From assembly GCF_010500615.1 (NCBI RefSeq), contig NZ_JAAGNX010000001.1:496001-560000 (forward strand): a stretch of DNA of 64,000 bases, in the 5' to 3' direction. The notes under the pieces were generated by a model that was given only the letters and a program-made list of their open reading frames with translations, did not search any database and was not told the origin of the DNA. A program made the translations under genes and the position numbers. Positions 9,162-17,074 of this stretch are shown here, in pieces. This DNA is from Oceanipulchritudo coccoides. GTDB taxonomy: Bacteria; Verrucomicrobiota; Verrucomicrobiia; Opitutales; Oceanipulchritudinaceae. Positions within the stretch are counted from its first letter, which is position 1. Every line of letters begins with the position of its first letter.

Positions 9162-12100
9162 GGCCTCGGTTCCACCTTCAGGCGCATGAATTTTGTCGTC
9201 CCGGGGACCATTGGATCCGTGGAGCGGACGATGGCTGATTCACTGACTCCGGAATCAAATTCGTTAACAAGCTCCAGCTCTGGAATATCCGAGTTCCATG
9301 TGGTCAAATCGTCGCTCACCTCCACAGTGTAAATGAAATCCGATGAGGTGAAGGTTCCATTGCTGTCACCGATAACTGTAATATTCTGGCGCGTGTAGCT
9401 GATGGTCATGTATTTCTGGCCGTCTTCATCATAAGTGCCCACAGCAGGTAATGCGATCGGGTCCGGGCTGAACATATTCAGGACAAAAGCCCGTTCTAAA
9501 ATGTTCAGGATACCATCGCCATCGAAGTCGCCGTTGGGGTCCTCGGTAAGGGGAACTGAGGGCAAAGGCTGCTCCATTGTTCCCACGTTGGAACCATAGC
9601 CGATTGCGGTCAGGCCTGCGACTGCGCCCGCCTGAATGTCACTTTCAGTAAGACTGTAGGTCCCCTCGAAGGTAGTTGTATCCACTTCCCCGACATCAAG
9701 CGTTGTCGGGCCACCGGTGAGTGATATCATGACAATCTCGAAGTCGTTCAGGGTTACGTTCCCTGTGTTCTCCACGGTGAAAGGATAGCTGACAGTTTCT
9801 CCCACTTCTGCAAATCCATCCCCACTTTCGTCGTTGAAGACCGGAGTGGTTGAGATTGTGAACTGGAAATTCTGGGGAAGCAGGGTGACTTCAACGTCAT
9901 CATCAGACACGCCCTCATCACTGCTTGCGGTGGCAGTGTTGGTGACCCCCCCTGCATCAATATCGGCCTGGGTGATGGTGTAGGTTCCGGTGTATGTCGT
10001 GCTGTCTGTTGCACCAACAAGCAGATCAACCTGACCGCCGCCGGCGGCTACGTCAGTGGCCACAATGTCATCGAAGTACATTGGCCCAGGATTACCCGGT
10101 TGGTTGACATTCAGAGCGACGAACCTGACCGATACCGTACCAGCTGGAGCAACCGCCTGGGTCTCAGTAGGGATCCAGTCCCCAATAGCTGAAACGCTGT
10201 TCAGGAAAGGAGTCGATTCAGCTCCGAAGAACGGGGCGTCGGCGCTTCCACCAATCGAAACAGAGGCTGGATCGAGAGCCTCACCAAGGGCATTTGTGAA
10301 TTCTATCTTAAGCAGGCCGAATGACGTCCCGGGAATGCTGCCTGCGGGCGCTAACATATAACCTTGGAGATTGAATTCCTGTCCGGGGCTTGCTGGAAAG
10401 GTCTGGGACAAATTCGGGGACGCCCAATCACCTGCACCAGTACTGTCAATGACCAGGGAATTCGCACCGGTTCTTACGTAAGCAGAGGAATTTCCGGCTG
10501 ATCCGCCGCTCAGGTTCTGAGTCCATTCAGCACCAATGGCCGTATTAAAACTTCCGTTTGTCAGGAGGTTGGTCGGGCCAGTCGGGGTACCGAGAACAGT
10601 CACCAATGGATCGGTGACGACGATGTTGGTCAGGGGCACGCTGCCGGTATTCTCGATACTGAAGGCATAACTGATGGTCTCGCCAGGATCGGCAAAACCG
10701 TCGCCACTCTCGTCATTGAAGGTACCGGTCTTGGTGAGGGTGAGTTCCTGCAATGGTGGCACAGTGGGCAAGATCGTTGTCTCGGTGTCATCGTCGGATG
10801 CGCCTTCCGCACTGTTGGCGGTGGCTGTATTGACAAACTGGCCAGCGTCGATGTCGGCCTGAGTGATCGTGTAGGTCGCCGTGTAGGTGCTGCTGTCCGT
10901 TGCGCCTACTGGAAGGGTAGGCCCTGTTCCAGCAGTCACGTCTGTGGCCTTGATGTCATCGAAATACATGAGTTGGGTCGCTCCGGGCTCATTCACATTC
11001 AGCAGGTAAAAGCCGACCGTGGCGGTTCCTGGAGGGGCCACAGCCTGGACTTCGGTCAAGATCCATGTTGCGGCGGGGGAGGCATTGTTGAGGAAGACAT
11101 TCGATTCTGCGCCAAAGAAGGGGCTGGCAGCCGCTGATCCAATGGAAACTCCGCTGACTCCGGGATCGAGAAGATCACCCAGGCTATTCCTGAATTCGAT
11201 CTTGAGAAGGCCGAAGGATGCGCCTGAAACGCCGGTGTGTGAATACATGTAGCCCTTGAAATTAAACTCCTCGCCGGCGGTTGCTGTGAAGGATTGGGAA
11301 GCATTCGGGGAGGCCCAGTCGCCCGCACCAGTGCTGTCAATCAGGAGAGACTTGAGGCCGGTGTTCGGGTAGGCATAGGCATCCGTAACGACAACATTTC
11401 CGCCACTTGGAACCATATCCCAAAGGTTCAGACCTGAGCCGGCTTGAGTAACTTCGAAGCCTGGATTGAGCAGCAGGTTTGGCGAAGGGGCGGTTCCTCC
11501 AGAGACCGTCACCAGCGGGTCGGTAACCGTCACATTGGTCAACTCCACATCACCTGTATTTTCAATCGTGAAAGTATAGTCGATGGTCTCGCCCGGATCG
11601 GCGAAGCCGTCGCCGCTCTCGTCATTGAAGGTGCCGGTCTTGGTCAAGACCAACTGTGGATTGGTGACCGTCTGTTCGTATACCCGGACATAATCGACGA
11701 GCATCTGGGTCGGAAAATTAATGTTGTTCGCATCAATTGCTCCTCCGAAATTGCCACCGATGGCCATATTCAGAATCATGAAGAATCCATCGGTCGCCTG
11801 GGGCGGGTTAGACTCATTGAAGACCCAATCGTTCGGTGCCACATCAGCAGGATTGGCGGTGTGATAGAGAACCCCATCAAAATACCAGCGAATCTCGTCG
11901 GGTTCCCACTCAACAGCGAAAATGTGATAGTCGTTCACTACCGCTTCACCGATGTTAACGATTTGCCCATAGGCCGATCCACCCGAGTAGCCGGGGCCGT
12001 GGATTGTTCCAAAAATTTCATTCGGTTGGCGGCTGACGTATTCCATGATGTCAATCTCCCCGCAAAATGGCCAAGCGGTGTTAGGAAAGTCCGCCCCGAG

Positions 12101-12529
12101 CATCCAGAAAGCTGGCCAAAGACCATCTCCCCCCTCTGGAACCTTTATTCGCGCCTCAAATTTCCCATACAGCTGGTCAAACTTACCTTTGGTCAGCAAG
12201 CGGGCCGAAGTATAGTCATTGCCGAAGTAATCATCCGGGTTGCCATTGGTGCCGGTATCATCACGCATTTCGATGACCAGCTGGTTATTCTCGATTCGGG
12301 CATTATCTGTGCTGTCGGTATAGTATTGCTCTTCCCCGTTTCCCCAGCCCCAGCCGCCGATGTCGTATCCCCACTTGGAGGGGTCAGGTGGACTCCCGTT
12401 AGCTTGCGTGAACTCATCTTGCCAGACGAGGGTCCAGCCGGCCGAGACCATCAGGGGCGATTGGGCGATAAGGAACAGTCCCAGACCAGCGAGTAGCCTG
12501 AAGAAGAGGGAGGGGGGGGGTGCCTTCAT
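9158..12529 (-). CDS. Secreted multidomain GH16 beta-glucanase with nested repeats
   Basis: Secreted glycoside hydrolase family 16 enzyme, probably cutting beta-1,3-glucan (laminarin). The 1123-residue protein starts at the ATG at 12529 with a signal peptide of about 30 residues. GH16 covers residues 30-290, with catalytic motif GEIDIMEYV (nucleophile Glu158, acid/base Glu163). Three DUF11-like repeats follow at about 291-592, 595-886 and 888-985, each opening with FNDESGDGFA. The first two are interrupted by a roughly 180-residue carbohydrate-binding-like beta sandwich (start NLLLNPGFE or NLLTNGSFN, core IDSTGAGDWASPN); the third is not. A DFDGDGILNILERA motif and a Verrucomicrobia-type C-terminal domain end the protein. 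It is the last gene of a minus-strand run and meets hicA stop-to-stop. Substrate is inferred, not shown. Confidence 0.9.
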   Translation of the reverse strand: MKAPPPSLFFRLLAGLGLFLIAQSPLMVSAGWTLVWQDEFTQANGSPPDPSKWGYDIGGWGWGNGEEQYYTDSTDNARIENNQLVIEMRDDTGTNGNPDDYFGNDYTSARLLTKGKFDQLYGKFEARIKVPEGGDGLWPAFWMLGADFPNTAWPFCGEIDIMEYVSRQPNEIFGTIHGPGYSGGSAYGQIVNIGEAVVNDYHIFAVEWEPDEIRWYFDGVLYHTANPADVAPNDWVFNESNPPQATDGFFMILNMAIGGNFGGAIDANNINFPTQMLVDYVRVYEQTVTNPQLVLTKTGTFNDESGDGFADPGETIDYTFTIENTGDVELTNVTVTDPLVTVSGGTAPSPNLLLNPGFEVTQAGSGLNLWDMVPSGGNVVVTDAYAYPNTGLKSLLIDSTGAGDWASPNASQSFTATAGEEFNFKGYMYSHTGVSGASFGLLKIEFRNSLGDLLDPGVSGVSIGSAAASPFFGAESNVFLNNASPAATWILTEVQAVAPPGTATVGFYLLNVNEPGATQLMYFDDIKATDVTAGTGPTLPVGATDSSTYTATYTITQADIDAGQFVNTATANSAEGASDDDTETTILPTVPPLQELTLTKTGTFNDESGDGFADPGETISYAFSIENTGSVPLTNIVVTDPLVTVLGTPTGPTNLLTNGSFNTAIGAEWTQNLSGGSAGNSSAYVRTGANSLVIDSTGAGDWASPNLSQTFPASPGQEFNLQGYMLAPAGSIPGTSFGLLKIEFTNALGEALDPASVSIGGSADAPFFGAESTPFLNSVSAIGDWIPTETQAVAPAGTVSVRFVALNVNQPGNPGPMYFDDIVATDVAAGGGQVDLLVGATDSTTYTGTYTITQADIDAGGVTNTATASSDEGVSDDDVEVTLLPQNFQFTISTTPVFNDESGDGFAEVGETVSYPFTVENTGNVTLNDFEIVMISLTGGPTTLDVGEVDTTTFEGTYSLTESDIQAGAVAGLTAIGYGSNVGTMEQPLPSVPLTEDPNGDFDGDGILNILERAFVLNMFSPDPIALPAVGTYDEDGQKYMTISYTRQNITVIGDSNGTFTSSDFIYTVEVSDDLTTWNSDIPELELVNEFDSGVSESAIVRSTDPMVPGTTKFMRLKVEPRP
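9575..9868 (-). repeat. DUF11-like repeat C without insert
   Basis: Encodes residues 888-985 of the large GH16 protein. It carries FNDESGDGFA, the PFTVENTGN strand and the TESDIQAG strand of the other two repeats but goes directly from one half to the other, so it shows the uninterrupted form of the domain. Confidence 0.75.
9872..10747 (-). repeat. DUF11-like repeat B with nested beta sandwich
   Basis: Encodes residues 595-886 of the large GH16 protein. It is a tandem duplicate of the neighbouring repeat at 10754-11659: both begin LTKTGTFNDESGDGFADPGE, contain IDSTGAGDWASPN and FGLLKIEF, and end ITQADIDAG followed by NTAT. DNA similarity is also evident around the FNDESGDGFA segment, so the duplication is fairly recent. 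Confidence 0.85.
10754..11659 (-). repeat. DUF11-like repeat A with nested beta sandwich
   Basis: Encodes residues 291-592, directly after the GH16 domain. It has the same architecture as repeat B: first half of a DUF11-type domain, an inserted carbohydrate-binding-like sandwich of about 180 residues, then the second half with TYTITQADIDAG. Confidence 0.85.
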
Positions 12530-12533
12530 ATGG

Positions 12534-12556
12534 AATTGCACCAAATTGCACAATTC
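12534..12556 (-). promoter_or_regulatory. Conserved pre-start element of GH16 genes, copy 1
   Basis: Read on the minus strand, this sequence ends GTGCAATTTGGTGCAATT four bases before the ATG at 12529. It holds two GTGCAATT half-sites at a 10-base period and a third AATTG arm. The same element, with two or three changes, precedes the GH16 gene starting at 15037. The position fits an operator for the GH16 genes or a translation-level element; there is no ordinary Shine-Dalgarno sequence here. Confidence 0.5.
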
Positions 12557-12587
12557 GCCCCTCTGCAAGAAAAAAGGGATTAGCCAG

Positions 12588-14021
12588 CTATTTGGGCAGA
12601 TAGATCCATCCCCCGGGACTGGTGGAAGGGGCTGCGTAGATGTAGGAATCGAGATCCTCGACGTAAGTCCACGGGTAGTTTTCGAGATTGACCCAGCCCA
12701 TGAAGGCGCCGGTGTCGACCCAGCCATTGACCCAGTCAAAGCCGTTGAACATGCCATAGTCGGTGGAGATGTTGACCAATTGGACATCCATCCAATTGAT
12801 GTTCATGGCATCAATGCCGGGTCCGGGAGACTCTACGGTCATACGGAGGGTGACGAGGCCAGCTGGAAGGTCAATTTCTCCGACAGCGAGGGTGGACCAG
12901 GCCTGCCAGCCGCCGGTATTGGTGATATCGGGAGAGGAGACTGAATCGCTCTCCGTGGAGAAGATGAGTCGGCCCGTGACATCTGTCCCACTGGCGACCC
13001 GGGCCTCGAGGGAGTAAGTGCCGGCGACGGGCGAGTTGAGCAGGTATTCAAGGTAATCGCCATCGGCGAGGAAGCCGGCGTTGAGGCCGCCCCCTGAGTC
13101 GGTTGTGGTTTCAAACCGGGCCCCGGACTGGTTTGAGTAATCCTCAGCCTGGACAACTCCCGGAATATCCACGGTCGGGAGGGCGATTTCATCATTCTGG
13201 TAAACACGGACATAATCAACCAGCATCCTTTGAGGAAAGGTGATGTTGCGGGCTATTCCTCCGCCAAAAGTCCCCCCAATGGCCACATTGAGGATGATGA
13301 AGTGGTTGTGATCGAAGACCCACTGGTTCGGGGCGATATCAGCCGGGCTGGCGATGTGGTATAGAATGTCGTCCACATACCAGCGGATCTGGTTGGGCTC
13401 CCATTCAACAGCATAGGTGTGGTAATCGTTTGCGACGGGTTGACCAAAGTAGTAAATGTTTCCGTAGGCTGCTCCCCCCGAATAGCCGGGACCATGAATT
13501 GTCCCGAAAATTTCATCCGGTAAACGGCTGACATACTCCATGATGTCGATTTCGCCGCATTGGGGCCAGCCAACGGCATCGATATCATTGCCGAGCATCC
13601 AGAAAGCGGGCCAGAGGCCAGCTCCACCATCAGGAACTTTGATCCGCGCTTCAATGCGCCCATATCTCCAGTCGTGCTTATCCTTTGTCAGCAGCCGCGC
13701 GGACGTATAGTCATTATTCGGATACAGATCCGGAGCCCCGTTGAGGCCGGTATCATCGCGCAGTTCGATGACCAGCTCCCCGTTCTCGATCCGGGCATTG
13801 TCGGTACTGGTCGTGTAGTATTGCGATTCCTGGTTTCCCCAGCCCCAGCCACCGATGTCGTAGTTCCAGTTGGCCGGGTCGGGTGCGCTGCCGTCAGGCA
13901 GATTGAATTCATCGCTCCATACGAGGAGGTATTCAGCCGGGGCGGCAAGGGGTGCCTGAACAAGGGCAAGCAGTGACAGCAGGCGCAGGAGCACCCGATA
14001 GGGGGAAGAGGACTTTTTCAT
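12588..14021 (-). CDS. Secreted GH16 beta-glucanase with CBM6 and aromatic tail
   Basis: Secreted laminarinase-like enzyme of 477 residues. The signal peptide is MKKSSSPYRVLLRLLSLLAL followed by VQAPLAAPA. GH16 spans about residues 30-275 with GEIDIMEYV (Glu157, Asp159, Glu162). A family 6 carbohydrate-binding module follows at about 285-416 (VVQAEDYSNQSGARFE, FLADGDYLEYL). Residues 421-477 form a Trp/Tyr-rich tail ending GGWIYLPK that is shared with two other proteins in this window. The ATG at 14021 fits the signal peptide; a GTG at 14045 overlaps the upstream stop in a GTGA and would give translational coupling with a longer N-terminus, so the start is not settled. The GH16 domain is very close to those of both neighbours, pointing to tandem duplication. 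Confidence 0.92.
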   Translation of the reverse strand: MKKSSSPYRVLLRLLSLLALVQAPLAAPAEYLLVWSDEFNLPDGSAPDPANWNYDIGGWGWGNQESQYYTTSTDNARIENGELVIELRDDTGLNGAPDLYPNNDYTSARLLTKDKHDWRYGRIEARIKVPDGGAGLWPAFWMLGNDIDAVGWPQCGEIDIMEYVSRLPDEIFGTIHGPGYSGGAAYGNIYYFGQPVANDYHTYAVEWEPNQIRWYVDDILYHIASPADIAPNQWVFDHNHFIILNVAIGGTFGGGIARNITFPQRMLVDYVRVYQNDEIALPTVDIPGVVQAEDYSNQSGARFETTTDSGGGLNAGFLADGDYLEYLLNSPVAGTYSLEARVASGTDVTGRLIFSTESDSVSSPDITNTGGWQAWSTLAVGEIDLPAGLVTLRMTVESPGPGIDAMNINWMDVQLVNISTDYGMFNGFDWVNGWVDTGAFMGWVNLENYPWTYVEDLDSYIYAAPSTSPGGWIYLPK

Positions 14022-14041
14022 GAGGAGGGCTTCGGAAGTGA

Positions 14042-15037
14042 TCACTTAGGTAGATAGGCCCAACCGCTATTCGAGTCAGAAGGGGCGGCGTAAATGTAGT
14101 CCCCGAGGGAATCCACGTAGACCCACGGGTATGCGGCAATATTTACCAAGCCCATGAAGGCTCCGGTGTTGATCCAGTCACCGTCCTGCGGGTACCCATT
14201 GAAGATTCCGTAATCAAATTCGTAGACCCGTACATAATCGACCTGCATCTCAAGGGGAAATTCCAGCGTGGGATCGAGTTCACCGCCGAATGTCCCACCA
14301 ATGGCGACATTCAGGATGAGGAAATGCGGTTTATCGAAGACCCATTCCTTTGGCCCGCCCCGTGTTGAACCGATCGTGTCTGGCGTGGCTGTGTGATAGA
14401 GAATTCCGTCAACATACCAGCGAATCAGGTTGGGCTGCCAGTCCACCGTGAAGGTGTGGTAATTATCCGATACAAGTTCATCGAAGGTATAGATATCCCC
14501 TATAGATGCCCCGGCATTGTAGAGTGGGCCATGAATGGTCCCGAAAATCTCGTTGGGCTCCCGGCTGACATATTCCATGATGTCGATTTCCCCGCATTGT
14601 GGCCATCCGACGGTATCAATGTCGGCTCCGAGAGTCCAGAATGCCGGCCAAAATCCTGCCGGGCCCGCTGGCACTTTAATGCGGGCTTCAATACGCCCGT
14701 AGAGGAACTCCTGCTTTCCCTTGGTGAGAAGGCGGGCTGAGGTGTAGTCCCGCCATTCGAAGGCTTCCTCCTTGGCCTCAATAACCAATTCGCCATTCTC
14801 AATCCGGGAATTATCCCTGCGGTCGGTGTACCATTGAAGCTCTGAGTTACCCCATCCGCCACCACCGATGTCGTAGCCCCAATTGGCCGGGTCGGGTGCG
14901 CTACCGTCTGGCTGGTCAAACTCATCTGACCAGACAAGGGAGTATTGTGCGAATGCAGAGAGAGGAATCAGGGTTAACAGGCTCAGCAAGGCGGGAAGCT
15001 TCTTTACTGAAAGGAGGGCAGAGGGGATCTGTTTCAT
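14042..15037 (-). CDS. Secreted GH16 beta-glucanase with aromatic tail
   Basis: Minimal version of the GH16 enzymes in this cluster, 331 residues, start ATG at 15037. The signal peptide runs to about residue 30 (LLTLIPLSAFA). GH16 spans about 31-273 with GEIDIMEYV (Glu150, Asp152, Glu155) and GTIHGPLYNAG. Residues 275-331 are the aromatic tail (INTGAFMGLVNI, ending GWAYLPK). It has no carbohydrate-binding module. Preceded by the conserved AATTG-GTGCAATT element and followed by the CBM6-bearing paralogue with overlapping stop and start, so it is probably the promoter-proximal gene of a GH16 operon. The beta-1,3-glucanase assignment follows from the EIDIME motif and the GTIHGP signature; specificity is inferred. 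Confidence 0.92.
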   Translation of the reverse strand: MKQIPSALLSVKKLPALLSLLTLIPLSAFAQYSLVWSDEFDQPDGSAPDPANWGYDIGGGGWGNSELQWYTDRRDNSRIENGELVIEAKEEAFEWRDYTSARLLTKGKQEFLYGRIEARIKVPAGPAGFWPAFWTLGADIDTVGWPQCGEIDIMEYVSREPNEIFGTIHGPLYNAGASIGDIYTFDELVSDNYHTFTVDWQPNLIRWYVDGILYHTATPDTIGSTRGGPKEWVFDKPHFLILNVAIGGTFGGELDPTLEFPLEMQVDYVRVYEFDYGIFNGYPQDGDWINTGAFMGLVNIAAYPWVYVDSLGDYIYAAPSDSNSGWAYLPK

Positions 15038-15042
15038 AATAT

Positions 15043-15067
15043 AATTGCACCATATTTCACCAATTGC
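15043..15067 (-). promoter_or_regulatory. Conserved pre-start element of GH16 genes, copy 2
   Basis: Minus-strand sequence CAATTGGTGAAATATGGTGC followed by AATT, five bases from the ATG at 15037. Plus-strand comparison with 12534-12556 shows about 21 matching positions and one single-base gap. It has the same spacing to the start codon as the other copy. Confidence 0.5.
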
Positions 15068-15110
15068 CTTCCGCAACCCAAAATCAAAAATATCTGGGAC
15101 CCTGGACGGA

Positions 15111-16400
15111 TCAATAGAGGTGATAGGCCCGCGACTGGGCAGCGAATTGGCGGCAGTAGTTCTCCCAATCGGCGAGGAGGGTGCGGACGGGAAGAGCGCT
15201 ACCTTTTTCGATGAGGAAATTGAGGACCCGTTCATCGCCGACATGTTTGTTAAAGAGGCCCTGTCTTGAAGAGGAGGCGGTTGCGAAGGGGTTTTGGGAG
15301 CTCCACTCGCAGGCAAGGGCCATCATGTGAAGGCTGAGCTCAGTCGGCCGGAGGGCGTTCCAGTTGGTGACCTGGGCGTAGGTGGCGCGGCGCAGCTTGC
15401 CCTTGACCTCGAAGGGAATGACGGGGAATGAGAGGCCGCGGATTCCACGGGAGGTGAGGGCTTTTGAAATCGTCTCGGGCGGAGTACCGGTGAATTGAAT
15501 GAGTCGGAACGGGAGATGTGTGCCGTAGCCGTGCGAGAAACTGCCAAGTTGTGCGCCAAGTCCGGTCATGGGGTAACCGAGGACGGCGGACAGATCCGGA
15601 ATGGCGGGTGATGTGGGAATCCACTTGAGCCCGGTCTGCGTCCACATCATGGAGCGCCTCCATCCCTGCATGGAAATGATCTTGAGGCGGCCCCGGCGAC
15701 GCACGGCATCCGGGATTTTGAGCACACCTGGTTTTTTAAGGGCCATATTGGCAAGCTCCCCGATTGTGAGACCGTGAACGTAGGGGACCTGGAACGCCCC
15801 GACATAGCTCATCCACTTTTCCTCCAGAGGGGGCCCATCCACTTTCAGCCCGCCGAGCGGGTTGGGGCGGTCGAGCACAATCACTTCCTTGCCGGCCTTG
15901 AAGCATTCCTCAATGACATACCGCATGCAACTGACATAAGTGTAGCTGCGTGACCCGATGTCCTGGAGGTCGATGACCATCGTGTCGATGCGGGCCAGCA
16001 TTTCGGGAGTCGGGCGTCGGAATTTGCCGTAGAGGGAAAATACCGGGAGGCCGGTTCGGGCATCAATTTTGTCATCAACCGGAACATTGGCCTTTTCATC
16101 ACCGTAGATACCATGCTCCGGACCAAAGAGCGCGACAAGACGCACTTCGGGTGCCTGCTTGAGTACATGGATCGTGGATTGTCCTGCCCGGTTGACGCCG
16201 GCCGGGTGCGTGAGCAGCCCGATCCGTTTGCCACGCAGCTCGCGGAAACCGCCCCGCGCGAGCACATCGATTCCGAGAAGGAACTGGCTGGGTTGGGCGG
16301 CTTCGACTGCGGAGTTCCCAAGAAAGGCCCAACTGGTCGTGGCCATTGTGAGGCGTGAGAGGAAGCGGCGACGATTGATTAATGCGGGAAGGCTTTCCAT
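15111..16400 (-). CDS. NamZ-like exo-beta-N-acetylmuramidase (DUF1343, GH171)
   Basis: DUF1343 family; characterised members (NamZ) remove terminal MurNAc from peptidoglycan fragments. The 429-residue protein opens MESLPALINRRRFLSRLTMA, a twin-arginine-like export signal ending near NSAVEAA. Family motifs are GKRIGLLTHPAGVNR, LFGPEHGIYGDE, DLQDIGSRSYTY and LDRPNPLGG. Its ATG overlaps the TGA of the DUF2062 gene (TGATG), so the two are likely translationally coupled. Placement next to a membrane protein and glycerate kinase suggests cell-wall amino-sugar recycling, which is an inference. It ends 73 bases before the first GH16 gene. Confidence 0.88.
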   Translation of the reverse strand: MESLPALINRRRFLSRLTMATTSWAFLGNSAVEAAQPSQFLLGIDVLARGGFRELRGKRIGLLTHPAGVNRAGQSTIHVLKQAPEVRLVALFGPEHGIYGDEKANVPVDDKIDARTGLPVFSLYGKFRRPTPEMLARIDTMVIDLQDIGSRSYTYVSCMRYVIEECFKAGKEVIVLDRPNPLGGLKVDGPPLEEKWMSYVGAFQVPYVHGLTIGELANMALKKPGVLKIPDAVRRRGRLKIISMQGWRRSMMWTQTGLKWIPTSPAIPDLSAVLGYPMTGLGAQLGSFSHGYGTHLPFRLIQFTGTPPETISKALTSRGIRGLSFPVIPFEVKGKLRRATYAQVTNWNALRPTELSLHMMALACEWSSQNPFATASSSRQGLFNKHVGDERVLNFLIEKGSALPVRTLLADWENYCRQFAAQSRAYHLY

Positions 16401-17074
16401 CAGGGAGTTTCTGCTTGTTTGGGATTGGGAGACTGTTCAGGAGGTTGTGCAACCTGCTCCTGACGCTTTTTCTGCAATTCCTTGAGGCGCTTGACGGAGA
16501 CCATCACCTCGTAGGCTGCGAGCTTGTAAATGCCTGCGGCAATGGTCGCGAGGGATGTTCCAAGAATTATTCCGCCGAGTGCGGTCACCCACCAGATGTT
16601 GGCCAGATAAAGCAGGTTCATGGCCCAGTTGCCACTTTGCAGGGCGTCAATGAGCAACTTCATTTCCGCCATGTTGATCTGGGGAGTGTCGACGCCAAAG
16701 ATATTCAGGAGAACGCGCCCAATTTGAAAACAGGCGAAGTAAGCGGGCAGGATTGTGAACGGATTGGTGATGAAGATCGTGCTGGTGAGAATGGGCAGGT
16801 TGGCGCGGAGCAGGAAGGCGAGGCCAACGGCAATCGGCAGCTGTATCCCGTAAAGTGGGAGAAGGGCGAGAATGCAACCCGCGTAGAGGGCCGGGATCGC
16901 ATTCTTGACTCGAAAACACCACAGGTAAGACCGCTTCCGGGTAGCGGAGGCAAACCACCTCAGGACGGGATAGCGGTGCACATTGGCACGCCGTGGCATC
17001 CAGCGCAGGACACGCTTCACTCGGGCAATCCGCTCAAGGCGGCGCCTGTTGAGGCGATGCTCTTCTTGCGTCAT
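16400..17074 (-). CDS. DUF2062 integral membrane protein
   Basis: A 224-residue protein with a basic N-terminus (RRRLERIARVKRVLRWMPRR), then hydrophobic segments at about 62-90, 95-120 and 150-185. The typical DUF2062 stretch is PLYGIQLPIAVGLAFLLRAN followed by LPILTSTIFITNPFT. The C-terminus is charged and Gln/Pro-rich. Function in this family is not established. The start overlaps the glycerate kinase stop by four bases (ATGA) and the stop overlaps the NamZ-like start, so these three genes form a tight operon. Confidence 0.8.
   Translation of the reverse strand: MTQEEHRLNRRRLERIARVKRVLRWMPRRANVHRYPVLRWFASATRKRSYLWCFRVKNAIPALYAGCILALLPLYGIQLPIAVGLAFLLRANLPILTSTIFITNPFTILPAYFACFQIGRVLLNIFGVDTPQINMAEMKLLIDALQSGNWAMNLLYLANIWWVTALGGIILGTSLATIAAGIYKLAAYEVMVSVKRLKELQKKRQEQVAQPPEQSPNPKQAETP

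Noticed and set aside
11444-12496. Open frame of about 350 codons on the plus strand
   Set aside because: Antisense to the GH16 domain of the large glucanase; the minus-strand catalytic motif and signal peptide are unambiguous.
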